From Rhizophagus clarus (Eukaryota; Glomeromycota; Glomeromycetes; Glomerales; Glomeraceae): a stretch of 64,000 bases of DNA. The notes below the pieces were generated by a model. It made no database searches, was not told where the DNA came from, and saw only the letters and a list, made by a program, of their open reading frames with translations. Position numbers and translations under genes: made by a program. Below are positions 38,441-48,950 of this stretch, in pieces (the first letter of the stretch is position 1; every line of letters begins with the position of its first letter). The stretch spans positions 1,800,501 to 1,864,500 of the forward strand of contig BLAL01000053.1 of assembly GCA_015698045.1 (NCBI GenBank). The letters run 5' to 3'.

Positions 38441-40088
38441 GAAAAAAGAAATGTCTATTCTAGAGTCTATAATCTACAAACAAAATATAGTGTTTATAAT
38501 AAATTACAACTTGAGAAATTAGGAGAAACCAATAAAATTTATTTATATAATATTGATTTTTCATTCAAATTTAATTTTTCTCTTTGTGTTGCATGCCATA
38601 ATATTATGACAAAGTTGAAGAGAAAATCTTTAAAAAATGCAAAAACTATTTCACTAAAAACTTATAAATCTAATTCTAAAAGAATTAATCATTAAAATTA
38701 GAAAATAAATCAAAAATTTTGGATAAATCCAATGATATAAAAGTTGAGGTATACGAAATATCATCAGATAATGATGATGAAAATTATGTAAATAAAATAG
38801 AAATATCAGAAAAGTTAAACAAAGAAAACACTATGGACAAACCATTTGAAAATACAATAGCCACAGATGATGAAACAGGTATGAAAATTGTTAATGATGA
38901 TTTTGATATAAAAGAAAAATCTGATAAAGAAACTTTACCAAAAATTTCTTTTAAACTTATAATTAAACAAGAAAGAGAAAGTGGTGCAGCAAAATAGGAA
39001 ACTATTAGTCAAACTACATTCAAAAATTTTAGGAGAGAATTAAATCTCTTAATACAAACTCAATTGGACAAATGGATAGAATATGATGATTATATTGTTA
39101 GCTATAAACTAGGAAAAAAATAGGTTTGGAAACTCAATTAACAGATGAAAGGGATTGGAGTAGATTTCTAACCAAATATCACAAATTATGTTCTAAGAAA
39201 AAAGAGTTGGTAATTTTCACATCTATCAAATCACAAAAGAATAATTCGAAATCTGACAAAAAAAGGTAAATTAAATTATATTATAATTTGCTAAATATTT
39301 GCTAAACAATAATATTATTTATTGTAGACAAAAAAGTTATAATATTGTGATACTTCTGATTATAGATGCCATCCAAATCCAAAATAATTTGGGATTATGG
39401 CAGCCCAAATGTACAAATCCAAATTAATTTACAAATTACATATATAAATTTTGCAATTTGTACATTTGGGATTTGGGAATTATGGCTGTCAAAATGTACA
39501 AATAAATTTGGGATTTGCTTAAAATAATTTGGGTGGCATCTATACTTCTGATACTTTGCAAGATTCAAAAAAAAAAAGGGAAATCCGTTGCCAATGCTAT
39601 TCCAAAAGAATCAAGCTTAACTGAGAAAAGAAGTAAAATAGCAACATCTGTAATGTTGATTCACAAAGACATTATTGTACAGAGCATCAGAAATCAATGA
39701 ATCAAATCACTTGCACTTGATTCCACAATATCTAAGTACATGGGCAGTATCAATAGTATGTTTTATATTTCACGTAGCATTTTGTGTATTTTGCTTAACA
39801 TTTTATATCTTGTGTAATATTTTTAATATATTCATATAATATTTCATTATAATGCATAATTTTTTACAATTATTTATGTATATTTAGGAACATGCATTGG
39901 CAACGATTGATGATCCACCTTCCTTTCCTATGTTTAATAATAAATCTACAAAAAACAATAAATCTTCTACATCACCACCACCACAACCACAAAATATTTT
40001 TTATCCTATATCTTTACAATTTTACAATTATCCTAATTATCCTACTACACATTCTCAACCAAATATGACTTCTTTGGATAATATGTAG
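38441..40088 (+). pseudogene. Decayed member of a repeated fungal gene family
   Basis: Several in-order coding pieces on the plus strand: LEKLGETNKIYLYNIDFSFK with CVACHNIMTK (about 38510-38640); an acidic linker and ISFKLIIKQERESGAAK (38719-38995) ending in an in-frame TAG where related proteins would have Trp; DDYIVSYKLGKK (about 39090-39120) and, after another break, ERDWSRFLTKYHKLCSKKKE (about 39140-39210); then HYCTEHQKSMNQ-like wording (about 39670-39700) and, after an intron-like gap, EHALATIDDPPSFPMFNNK (39890-40088). The order (short Cys motif, linker, globular domain, EATLDDPP-like tail) fits a high-copy family of uncharacterised Rhizophagus proteins. A MITE (39361-39544) is inserted in it. 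Function unknown. Confidence 0.6.
39361..39544. mobile_element. hAT-like MITE with 8-bp target duplication (184 bp)
   Basis: Ends are perfect inverted repeats for ten bases (TATAGATGCC / GGCATCTATA), extended imperfectly (CCAAAT / ATTTGGG). CTTCTGAT occurs on both sides (39353-39360 and 39545-39552), an 8-bp duplication typical of hAT elements; a 9-bp reading (ACTTCTGAT) is possible if the ends are set one base differently. No protein. Confidence 0.8.
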
Positions 40089-43000
40089 AATGAGAACAGC
40101 AACGTCATATGATGCGTCAGGTGTAGCATTCTCTGGTAAGATGAAGGAAAGTTTCTTTTCAGCTTTACCAGTCTTGGTACTATTCCTTCGTGGTTTATCT
40201 TCAGCTTCTTTACTTTTTTCACCATTTGATTTTTCTTGTTTATGACTTTCACTTTTTCTTGTTTTGCGGCAATACTTTATTGTAAAGAGTGAATCTTAGC
40301 ACTAATATAAGTAATCTCCGAGATGATCATCTCAATCTTATCATCTAATGCTTGAGCGTCTCCTCCTAACTCATTTCCAATTTACTAGTAATTATTTTTT
40401 CACGTTCTTCAAGTAATTTATTCTTTTCTTCTTGTAAATTATTTCTTTTGACAATCCATTCATCCATCATTGCCAATGTTTGACGGCCACTAATATATTT
40501 ATAAATTGCTTTTTTTTTTTATCATAACCACTGGCAAATACTTCATCATAGATAGGACTTAAATAATCAGAGGATTGTCTCGATTCCTTTCCATCTTCAC
40601 CATTAGAAATTGATTGACGCTTATGATTAGGAAAGCCTTGGACTTGGGTGTAGTGGTTCGCTTTAGTAATGACATACAGTAACTGATTTAAGTTTACTAT
40701 TTTATTTGTAAAACTTCCTTCTGTCTCTTTTCAAGCATGATTTTTTGCATTTCGCTAGTTCTTTCAAGACGTTTCTTCTGTTCTTGAAGCAGCTTTTTCC
40801 TTATGACAAAGATTTGAAGTTCACGTTGACTACGCCCAGTTATTTCACGAACACGTTCAGTTTCATCCTTCGTGCGTTTCATCATTCGCATATTTTCAGC
40901 TTTTAATTGTTCAATTTGAGAAATTTAAAACTAAACTAAAAACTAATCTAATATATTCTAACTAAGCTAATACTTCTATCGTAACATTTATTATAATGTC
41001 TAACCTTAATTTTACTATCACTAACTATAATCTTATTACATTTTTTACATTTATATCTTGTTTGTTCACCATTTATCCCTTCAATCTTAATATAATTATC
41101 CCTAACCTCATCTTCAATTTTATGCGTCCTTCTTCCTCCATCATATTCTTCTTATCAGAATTATATTCTTCATTTTCAACAATTATCTTTTTCATCTTTT
41201 TAATCTTTCTTTTACTTTCTTTCAAATCTTCAATAATTCCTTCAACATTATTATTCTGCTGTTCCAATAGATCAATTATCTTCCTTTTTAACTCATTTCC
41301 TTCTTTAATGTGATATATATATATATATATATTCGTTTCATACTTATATCCTGAATAATATATGGTTGGTATACAACTTTTTGTTGATCTTGTTGAGTAT
41401 AATCTTCTTTCTCTTGAAATTTATTTGTCAATTGTTGAATTATTTCGTCTTGTTTTCTTCATTTTCTTCATTTATTTCGAATATCTTGTTGTTTTCATTT
41501 TCCATTTTTCTTATTTTGTTTTTTTAACAGATTCTTTGGTCTTCAAAGCCTGTCCTTTTATATCTGTCGGCGTCCTTATTTTACTTAGCCAATCTGCAAA
41601 TTGATTATCTTTAGATGATAAATGTTTAAAGGTTATACCTTTTCCCATGATCATTTCTATCAATTTTCTAATCTTGTTGTTAAATATATATTGATTATCT
41701 TGTTTTCTATTAAGAATATCACCTATTGGTTTACAATCTGAATAAACTGCAACCATTTCTCCTTGTGTTCCACTTAAATCTAAATAATAATTATCTCGCG
41801 TACTCTTAAGCATTGTTTCATTTTGATTCTTTGATTTAGTATTAGATTGAGTAGCTTCATTATATTTTCGGCGAAGGTCACTAATTTCTTGAATTAAACG
41901 TTTCACCTTATGTTCGTAACGAGCTTTAAGTTCGGCAAGGATTGAATTCTTATCACGAATACTAACACCATTACTTGCATTTGGAGCACGTTTAACAGCA
42001 GCATTTCTTTCTTGTTGTAAGGTAACTAAAGCTTCTTGCATATCAGCCAATTTTTGTTCGTCATATAAGTATATTCTTGTTCGGCACGTTCCAATTGTGA
42101 AACGAGTTGTTCTTTAACAACGATATCAGCTTGAATTTGATGTAACATACGGGTGAGAGCAATAACATTTTGTTGTTGTTGAGATGAGCAACCAGTGCTA
42201 TTTTGAGATGATTTAGTTGAACCAGGGGAAATTGGTTGATCGGAGAAACTAACGGAATGACTTGAATTTGAAGTACGCCGAGTAGGTTGTAGTTGTGGTG
42301 GCGGATTAGATTCTTGCCATTCAAGTACTTCAATGGTTTGAATTTCACTGAAAGATACACTGTTCGATCTTCTTTTTTCTTTTGGATGATTGACCATCAT
42401 TTGATCAATATAACTTTCACTCTTAGTTGATGAAGGAGTCTATATTAGAGAGGATCACCAGTATAGAACTACCATTCTAGAGTTTGACTGTTACCTCTTG
42501 TAATAAACGTGTTAATTTTGAATCTCTATAAGGTATATGAGTGACCTTTCTAGATTCATCACCAAGAGCACAAATTACATTGCCAAGGGCTGATAATAGC
42601 GATTCCTTCTTTTGCTCTATCACCTACAGCATTAGTTCTTTTTAACCATTGTAAAGAGAGATCAGTGTTAACACATAATTAATACCAAATTTTTGATGAT
42701 AATAAAAAAGAATGTAAGATACATTACCCTTTTTGAACCGGCTAAATCTACAAAATACAATTTTGAAGTGAATTTGGATGTTAATGATTTTTGTTTACTC
42801 TTTCTTTTTGACGCAGCAGAAGATTCTGCTGGTGGTGGGGCATCATTTTCTTTATTTTCTTCAAATTTTCTATTTTTGTTTGTTTCAGGATTACGGAAAA
42901 TATAGCGTGATCTTGAAGATACCACATTCTTATCCGTTGAAGCGACGGTGAACCTTTTTGTAATTGTCTAATTGATGGTAAAAAGAATGTTATACTAAGT

Positions 43001-43615
43001 AGAGCTCATTAACTTTAAAACAACAAAATAACATACCCTAAGAGTTCATCTGGATCTGTAACTTGAACTTCTTTTCTCGCTCATTTTCCATTCCAACTTC
43101 TTAATAATGTTGCATTGAGAGTAAGACCACTCAGTAAAAAAGAAACCCTGCAAAATTGTAGTGAATGTCTACCATTAATACCTGACGCACCACAAATACT
43201 CATTGGAACCGATAAATCTTTTACATTCGATTATGTATTTCCATCGGATACCGAACAAAAAGAAGTAGATTTGCGCAAGTCCGCTAATAGACAAATTGGG
43301 GGAAGGGTGAGTATCGGTTTAGCGTTACGCAGAAGTGTCCAAATATTAATTAATCTTCAGATATCAAAAAATTTTTTTTTTTTTTTTGATATCAACGGAG
43401 ATATTAGATGATATCACTTTATTTTTTTTTTTTTTTATTTTTAATTATAATGTCACAATTTTAGCATATGGGTAAATAACAATCTTTATTTTAATTAGTT
43501 TACATATTTGAAACAAATTATCTTATTAACCCCCTTACTTTTTTAGTCAAACTGGTAGGATATATAGTATGGGTACCGCTTTAGACGGTTCAAATATACC
43601 CAGAACATCAAGGTA
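40089..43615 (-). pseudogene. Kinesin-4 (KIF4-like) relic, rearranged
   Basis: Minus-strand pieces run in order from motor to tail: EVQVTDPDEL (about 43050), SSRSRYIF and KLYFVDLAGSKRV (42720-42910), [12 protein letters not shown] with frameshifted [19 protein letters not shown]-like sequence (42500-42660), neck and coiled coil (DIVVKEQLVSQLERAEQEY; LADMQEALVTLQQERNAAVK; 41830-42400), then AENMRMMKRTKDETERVRE (40700-40900) and tail sequence to 40090 with several breaks. The motor N-terminus (VALRVRPLSKKE, GTDKSFTFDYVFPSDTEQ, 43100-43262) and P-loop region (SQTGRIYSMGTALDGSNIPR, 43545-43612) lie on the plus strand, so that part is inverted. The Walker A GQTGSGKT has lost its SGK, so no working ATPase is possible. 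Kinesin-4 motors act on chromosomes and the spindle midzone. Confidence 0.85.
41511..41815 (-). mobile_element. Retroelement RNase H-like relic inside the kinesin relic
   Basis: In frame with the kinesin coiled coil, the open frame passes into unrelated sequence with VAVYSDCKPIGDIL and FKHLSSKDNQFADWLSK, wording typical of the RNase H domain of retroelements (LTR or LINE, family not decidable). It is a broken fragment of roughly 100 codons, old enough that no ends or repeats remain recognisable. Confidence 0.5.
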
Positions 43616-44107
43616 TATAATATATGATTTTATACATATTCTATCATTTTAAAAAAATGATCAAGACTTATTGTTGTCGTTTACCAATGGTCAAATTTAC
43701 CGGGCTGGTGTAAAGAACGAAGAAACGAAAAATGCCGAGGATAAAAAGTGGATAAAAATAAATAAGAACGTAAAAGGAATAGGAATAAAGAATGAAAAGA
43801 TGAAGGTTGATTTATAGATAGACGATTGATAAAATAGTACGCCCTATTGAAAAAAAAATGCATTACGCATACACGAGAATTTCAGCCTTCTCTTCTTATA
43901 ATTAGACAAATTTTAGTGTATCTTTTTCAAACACCCCTAAATTTTAGGTTGCGTAATAAATTCCACATTGATTAACTCGATATCAAGTTATTATTACGCA
44001 ATTCTTAGTATAGTAATCGATAACTATTTTGCTTATCTAATTCATTATGATTTTTTAAACGCGTCACTCCCTATCCCAAAGTTTCAAAAACTCTAAATTA
44101 TTATTTG
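43616..44107. other. AT-rich spacer
   Basis: No gene seen. A minus-strand frame near 43681-43863 has a composition expected of random AT-rich DNA. Confidence 0.35.
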
Positions 44108-44479
44108 GAAACTTTTATCTTTAGCAACTTACCCTATTTAGAGATTGGCACTGAATTTATTTATTTATTTTTTTTTCTTTTCTTTGAACACTTATATATA
44201 ATTAGTCAATAGAAAACTCCAATTATTAGGAAATCCAATTATGGTTCAATTGTAATTATATTATCGGTATTATAATTATCTCCAAAGTTCATCGAAACTT
44301 TTATCTTTAGCAACTTACCCTATTTAGAGATTGGCACTGAATTTATTTATTTATTTTTTTTTCTTTTCTTTGAACACTTATATATAATTAGTCAATAGGA
44401 AACTCCAATTATTAGGATATCCAATTATGGTTCAATTGTAATTATATTATCGGTATTATAATTATCTCCAAAGTTCATC
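44108..44479. repeat. 186-bp tandem duplication
   Basis: Units 44108-44293 and 44294-44479 are almost identical (about two differences seen), beginning GAAACTTTTATCTTTAGCAA. The similarity suggests a recent event. No coding frame. Confidence 0.9.
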
Positions 44480-44589
44480 TCATGATCAAATATAAAAAAA
44501 ATTTTTTTTTTTCTTTCTACTCTATTTTTTCAAATAGTAGAGATAATTATTTATTGTAAAAGTTAATGTAAAAAAAAATTTTTTGTTTT

Positions 44590-44741
44590 TTTTAAGAAAA
44601 AAAATAATTTTAATTTTGAATTATCTTTTTTTTTTTAATTTTATACAATAATGTAACCTCCACCTTTTAAGAAAAAAAAAAAAAATTTTAATTTTGAATT
44701 ATCTCTTTTTTTTTTAATTTATACAATAATGTAACCTCCAC
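44590..44741. repeat. 75-bp tandem duplication
   Basis: Two adjacent units share TTTTAATTTTGAATTATC and ATACAATAATGTAACCTCCA, differing mainly in homopolymer length. Confidence 0.8.
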
Positions 44742-44904
44742 CTTTTTAATTGAGAAACACGAAACGAACCTGTTACATATCTCTCTTATAATATATATAA
44801 TTGAAAGTTATTTAGATTATTTATATAGATGTAAATTAAATTTGAAATATCAATAAGTGATAAAATATTTTTAAAGTAATCCATATATTTACTTTATCAC
44901 ATAA

Positions 44905-46638
44905 GGCCACACAAATTCGATTTTTCGGTTCACGTAACATCGAAATTTAAAATTGACCCGGGGACCCGGAGTTTATTAATAATTTTTTTTTATTAATAAA
45001 AAAAGTTTATATATAAATTTTACGGCTTCTGATTGGTCAACCCTTAAGGAGTAACTTATACGATAATCACATATGATAATCACGTTTAAAATAATTGAGA
45101 ATTTTTTTTTTCTTGATTTTACTCTGCCAAATGCCTATCATACATGTAAAAATAAGTTACAAGTCTGAAATTTTGAAGGACTGGGAAGATCTACCTATTG
45201 GCAGGGAAACTAAAATAAAAGTTTTTTTCGGAGATATATCAATTTTATATTTGTCATCTGAATGGTGTAATTCAAATTTTGAAGTGAAATTTAGTCCATC
45301 AAAAACGTTAGTCGGAGAGAAGATTTCAGCAGAATGCATTGCCCGGGAAGCTGCATGTCAATATGGAATTTATGACATTTTTTATCTTATTTCACAAGAA
45401 ATAATAGAATCTCATAGAATTCCTGCCGTTAATATTATTAATGCTTTTGATATTATAAGGGCTAGTTCGAATGATATATGTGTTCCAGGATTTAATGATC
45501 TCCCAAAAAATGCACTGGAAAAGTTGCGAATAGATTTATCTAATTGGATTAAAAATCATGGAGGTGGATGGAAAGGGAAGGATGCTGCACGACATATTGG
45601 AAAACAATTTGTAACTGATTTGGCAAGTGCACTATGGTATGTTGATAGTTGTTCTGTTCTGTAAAAACTTTAGATCAAAAGTTTAAGATTCCTGTTATTT
45701 TTGATGAATTTTTTGGAAGATCATTTCCAGAGAATTATAACTGAAGTTTAATTCCGAAGAATTAACTCAGCATAGCAAAAAAATACTTAATTATGTTGAA
45801 TTAAGTTGGATGTTACAAAGTAGATTTAACTGGCTAAGAGAATCACTAACTAAATTTGGTGAAATCCTGGCTAAATATTCAGAATATTTGGACTATCAGC
45901 AAATTCGAAGTAAAGAACTAAAAAATTCACTATTTCCTGTAGTTGATGAAGTGGACAGAAGAATATAGACCTTCTTTAAGTGAGACAAAGAAGTCAAATA
46001 ATGATATGGGCTTTAAATCTAGTGCACAGAACTGTAAAAATGTTGGAACTCTAATTCAATGTGAAGAATGTGACAAATGGCGTGTACTTTATTCAAAATC
46101 AAAATTATCTTCACAAGATAAGGAAGAACTTGCACAATTTTTAGATGAAATTTAATATACATGTGGTGATACTTTTTATAGCTTAGCTGGCACAAAATAC
46201 AAGATTCTAATGACATAAATGATTCTATGAAAAAATTATTCTCTATTGTTATACTCTAACATGCAATAGCCTGATTGAAATTTCATATTATTCAAGTGGA
46301 TTATTTAAAGAGGCACTTTATTTTAATTGTGGTGTAGAATGTGAAGAACATACAAATTATGGTGAATATTTTCCATATTGTGAAGACTGCAACACATTGG
46401 TTAAAAATAAAAAAAGAAAAAGAAAAGGAAAGAAATTTGTAAAATCTAGTAAACAAAGAAATGATGAAATTAGTTAGTTGTAAACGAATTATACAGATAT
46501 AATAAAGCTTTAATGAACCAATCAAAATTCACTTCATAGTCACGTGATAAACTTTTTATATATAAACTTTTTTTTACTGAAATTTGACAAAGTGACCCGG
46601 CCGGGTGACGAGAACCGAAAAATAGAATTTGTGTGGCC
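44905..46638 (+). mobile_element. DNA transposon with inverted repeats and TAA duplication (1.73 kb)
   Basis: Left end GGCCACACAAATTCGATTTT then TCGGTTCACGT; right end, complemented, GGCCACACAAATTCTATTTT then TCGGTTCTCGT. Both sub-ends also share AAAGTTTATATATAAA. TAA flanks each side (44902-44904, 46639-46641), compatible with a 3-bp target duplication as in PIF/Harbinger elements. It encloses one decayed coding region on the plus strand. Class is uncertain because the protein is not a recognisable DDE transposase. Confidence 0.7.
45095..46475 (+). pseudogene. Decayed element protein with Cys-rich tail
   Basis: The first piece (45095-45664, 189 codons open) reads WEDLPIGRETKIKVFFGDIS, AREAACQYGIYDIFYLISQE and NHGGGWKGKDAARHIGKQF. 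Further pieces follow after several stops or shifts: FKIPVIFDEFFGR (about 45690-45725), then 45943-46155 with CKNVGTLIQCEECDKWRVLY and SKSKLSSQDKEELAQFLDEI, then FNCGVECEEHTNY with FPYCEDCNTLVKNKKRKRKG (46320-46430). The paired CxxC motifs (CEECDKW, FNCG, YCEDC) look like a degenerate zinc-binding module known from repetitive proteins in fungi and cnidarians. Function unknown; position inside TIRs suggests a transposon protein. Confidence 0.6.
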
Positions 46639-46658
46639 TAATATATCAGGGTGTGAAG

Positions 46659-46876
46659 CAGTGTGTAAAATCTATGTGCACAATGTGCACATATGCACAT
46701 TAGTTTTTGATTGTGCACAGTTACACAACATAAAATTGTGCCCAAATTATTACTATAAATAGGTAAATTACATATAAAAAAGGTAATTTCACATAAGGGT
46801 TTATTATGATTTTCTTAATTTAGTAATAAATCTATCAACTTGTGCACATGACTTTTGATTCAGATTTTACACACTG
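46659..46876. mobile_element. hAT-like MITE with GTGTGAAG duplication (218 bp)
   Basis: Inverted ends CAGTGTGTAAAATCT / AGATTTTACACACTG begin with CAG as hAT ends do. GTGTGAAG occurs on both sides (46651-46658 and 46877-46884), a perfect 8-bp target duplication. Internal GTGCACA repeats; no protein. Confidence 0.85.
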
Positions 46877-46884
46877 GTGTGAAG

Positions 46885-47296
46885 GATGTGAACTTTAAGC
46901 AATATATTTTTTTAGATTAGTTAAATTAAAAAATTTTTTTGTATATACATAAAACTTACATTCATTACATAAATTTACAAAACTTACAAACCGATTTTTT
47001 TATATACAGTATATATAAAAAAATTTTCCTTATACAATTACACAAACTTATAGAATAAATTTTTTTTTTTTTGTAACCAAACTAACGGGAATTTTTATTT
47101 ATATTATAAACAGAAGTGGTAATGAGAAAAATTTTAACGAGATATGATCAAGATAAAAAATTATATAAAAAGACCAACTTATTCGCTGACAAAAAGCAAC
47201 CTTTCATAACAATTATTTTATCATAAATAAATCTCCGGAAAAATTTCCTCCATAAAAAGATCGAAACACTCACGTTATTCAAATTAAACTAAATAT
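46885..47296. other. Upstream region of copy D
   Basis: AT-rich, then the family promoter and leader from about 47151 to the ATG. No other gene. Confidence 0.5.
47159..47190 (+). promoter_or_regulatory. Family promoter block of copy D
   Basis: TATATAAAAAGACCAACTTA then TTCGCTGAC, about 130 bases before the ATG, followed by a leader with AGATCGAAACACTCACGTTA like that of copy B. A start site about 30 bases after the TATA would give a 5'UTR of about 100 bases. Confidence 0.62.
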
Positions 47297-47839
47297 ATGA
47301 TGGATTATTCACAAAATAACGATAGTTACTATTCTAATAACTTACAATCACCCCAATCTTTCCAAATGGAACAAACTTCGTTAAATACTCTATATAACAC
47401 TTCCAACTACAAAGATTATCCTTCCGCAACGGATAATGATATTGTTTTATCATCTTATACTGAACAACAGCAACCCATGTTCTCTTTTGTAGGTGATGAA
47501 CATGCTACGACTAGAACTACGCAACCTTCGCCCTACGCGCCACAGTATAACAGTCACAATAGTTACGATAACTACGATAACTCTTTCCAACTTAATTCAT
47601 TCAACATGATTCCTAATTCTTCTCAAAGTCATTCGGAAGTTTTTAGATTTGAAATTCCAGGGTTCAAAATTATTATTATACCAAATTCTTCTCCGTATTC
47701 TTCTCTTTATACGAATTTAGATAATTTAGATGCACAAATTCAATCTCAACAAGTTTTTACTTCTCCAAATATCGTCATTGACAATTCCCAAACTCAACTT
47801 CAACAAAATTCAAACGAATCATTTGTCGATTTTAGCTAA
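47297..47839 (+). CDS. Short Q/N-rich protein family, copy D (180 aa, intact)
   Basis: A single-exon 180-residue protein, near-identical to copy B: MMDYSQNNDSYYSNNLQSPQ, TEQQQPMFSFVGDEHATTRT, SEVFRFEIPGFKIIIIPNSS and DNSQTQLQQNSNESFVDFS. It differs by a small in-frame repeat (NYDNYDNS-like) in the Asn/Tyr spacer and a few substitutions, so the frame has been kept despite changes. Promoter, leader and 3' flank (AAATAAAGTTTATTTATAAA) are also shared with copy B, though the gene is in the opposite orientation. Function unknown. Confidence 0.65.
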   Translation: MMDYSQNNDSYYSNNLQSPQSFQMEQTSLNTLYNTSNYKDYPSATDNDIVLSSYTEQQQPMFSFVGDEHATTRTTQPSPYAPQYNSHNSYDNYDNSFQLNSFNMIPNSSQSHSEVFRFEIPGFKIIIIPNSSPYSSLYTNLDNLDAQIQSQQVFTSPNIVIDNSQTQLQQNSNESFVDFS

Positions 47840-48039
47840 TTATTATTTTATTCTTTTTGGATATTTATTTAATTTAAATGTATTATTATTATATTATCCT
47901 ACTTTGAAATAAAGTTTATTTATAAATTATACTTTTCACTAAATAATCTACGTGTTAAGCAAGAAATTTAGTTTAAAAAAATTTCAAATATTTAATAAGT
48001 AAGTATTGAATACATAATCAAAGTTTAGTGCGTTTGGAA

Positions 48040-48950
48040 TAACGATTTTATTTAAGAAGGAAGAGAGTTGTTTCTTTATTAACACTTTGTATTTAATTCT
48101 ATTTAAAGTTTCTCGCTCTGAAAATGGAACTCAGTGTATAGAAATACAATCTAATAATCAATGTTCGTAATAATATAAAACCAGAAATTTAACGTACAGG
48201 TTTGTAAAACTGATTCGTACGGAAATAACTTCTGACCGCAGAAGATCCATTATTGAAAGTGCTGCGTATTCAAGGAACAAAAGAAATACTGTTCTTTTTC
48301 ACCTTATTTATCTTATCCCAATGAGCTTTTTTTTTTAACAAAATAATTTTCATTATATCAAGTTTGATTATTACACGTGACGTCACCTATACTATATTAC
48401 TCTCCAAGTCAGTGACTCGTTACCCGTTCACAGCAAAAATGAGTGCTTCTTGGTCGGATAATTAATTTGTCACACTATATAATTTAGGATTCGATGATAC
48501 CGAAGAGCAACAGCAATTGGATTTATAGTTTTTATATTGTACAACATATCAAATTAATAGAATTTTCCATAAGGTGTGTTGTGTTTTGTAATTAAATTAT
48601 AACAAAAAGAAATTCATAAAATCTACTGTGAGTGTAATGTATTCCATTTTACAAGGAAGTCTCTAATATCGTTGAATTATATTGGGTTTCTATATAAAAT
48701 TAATTAAGAGTTGGTGAATATTTTAGAGAAAAAACCAAAATTAATACACGTAATCATCAGATTTCCATAGAATTTTTACAAATTATATTCGGTTCTTTCT
48801 AGATTGCATTAACCATAATAAAAGTTGCTTTAACGACAGGTGAGGATAATGTTGCCTAACTTCTTATATGTCAATTATAAATTCGAGCTGTTGAGTTTAT
48901 ATTCGAATCCTAATTTTTAAATATCAATATATTAACATACGTTATCCTAC
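48040..48950. repeat. Segmental duplication, copy 2 (direct repeat of 35050-35770)
   Basis: See 35050. This copy carries two blocks not in copy 1 (about 48483-48590 and 48839-48890), reading as insertions here or deletions there. It lies directly after copy D's 3' flank. Confidence 0.75.

Noticed and set aside
40996-41604. Plus-strand Phe/Ser/Leu-rich frames
   Set aside because: Antisense to the kinesin coiled coil; composition explained by Glu/Lys/Asn codons on the other strand.
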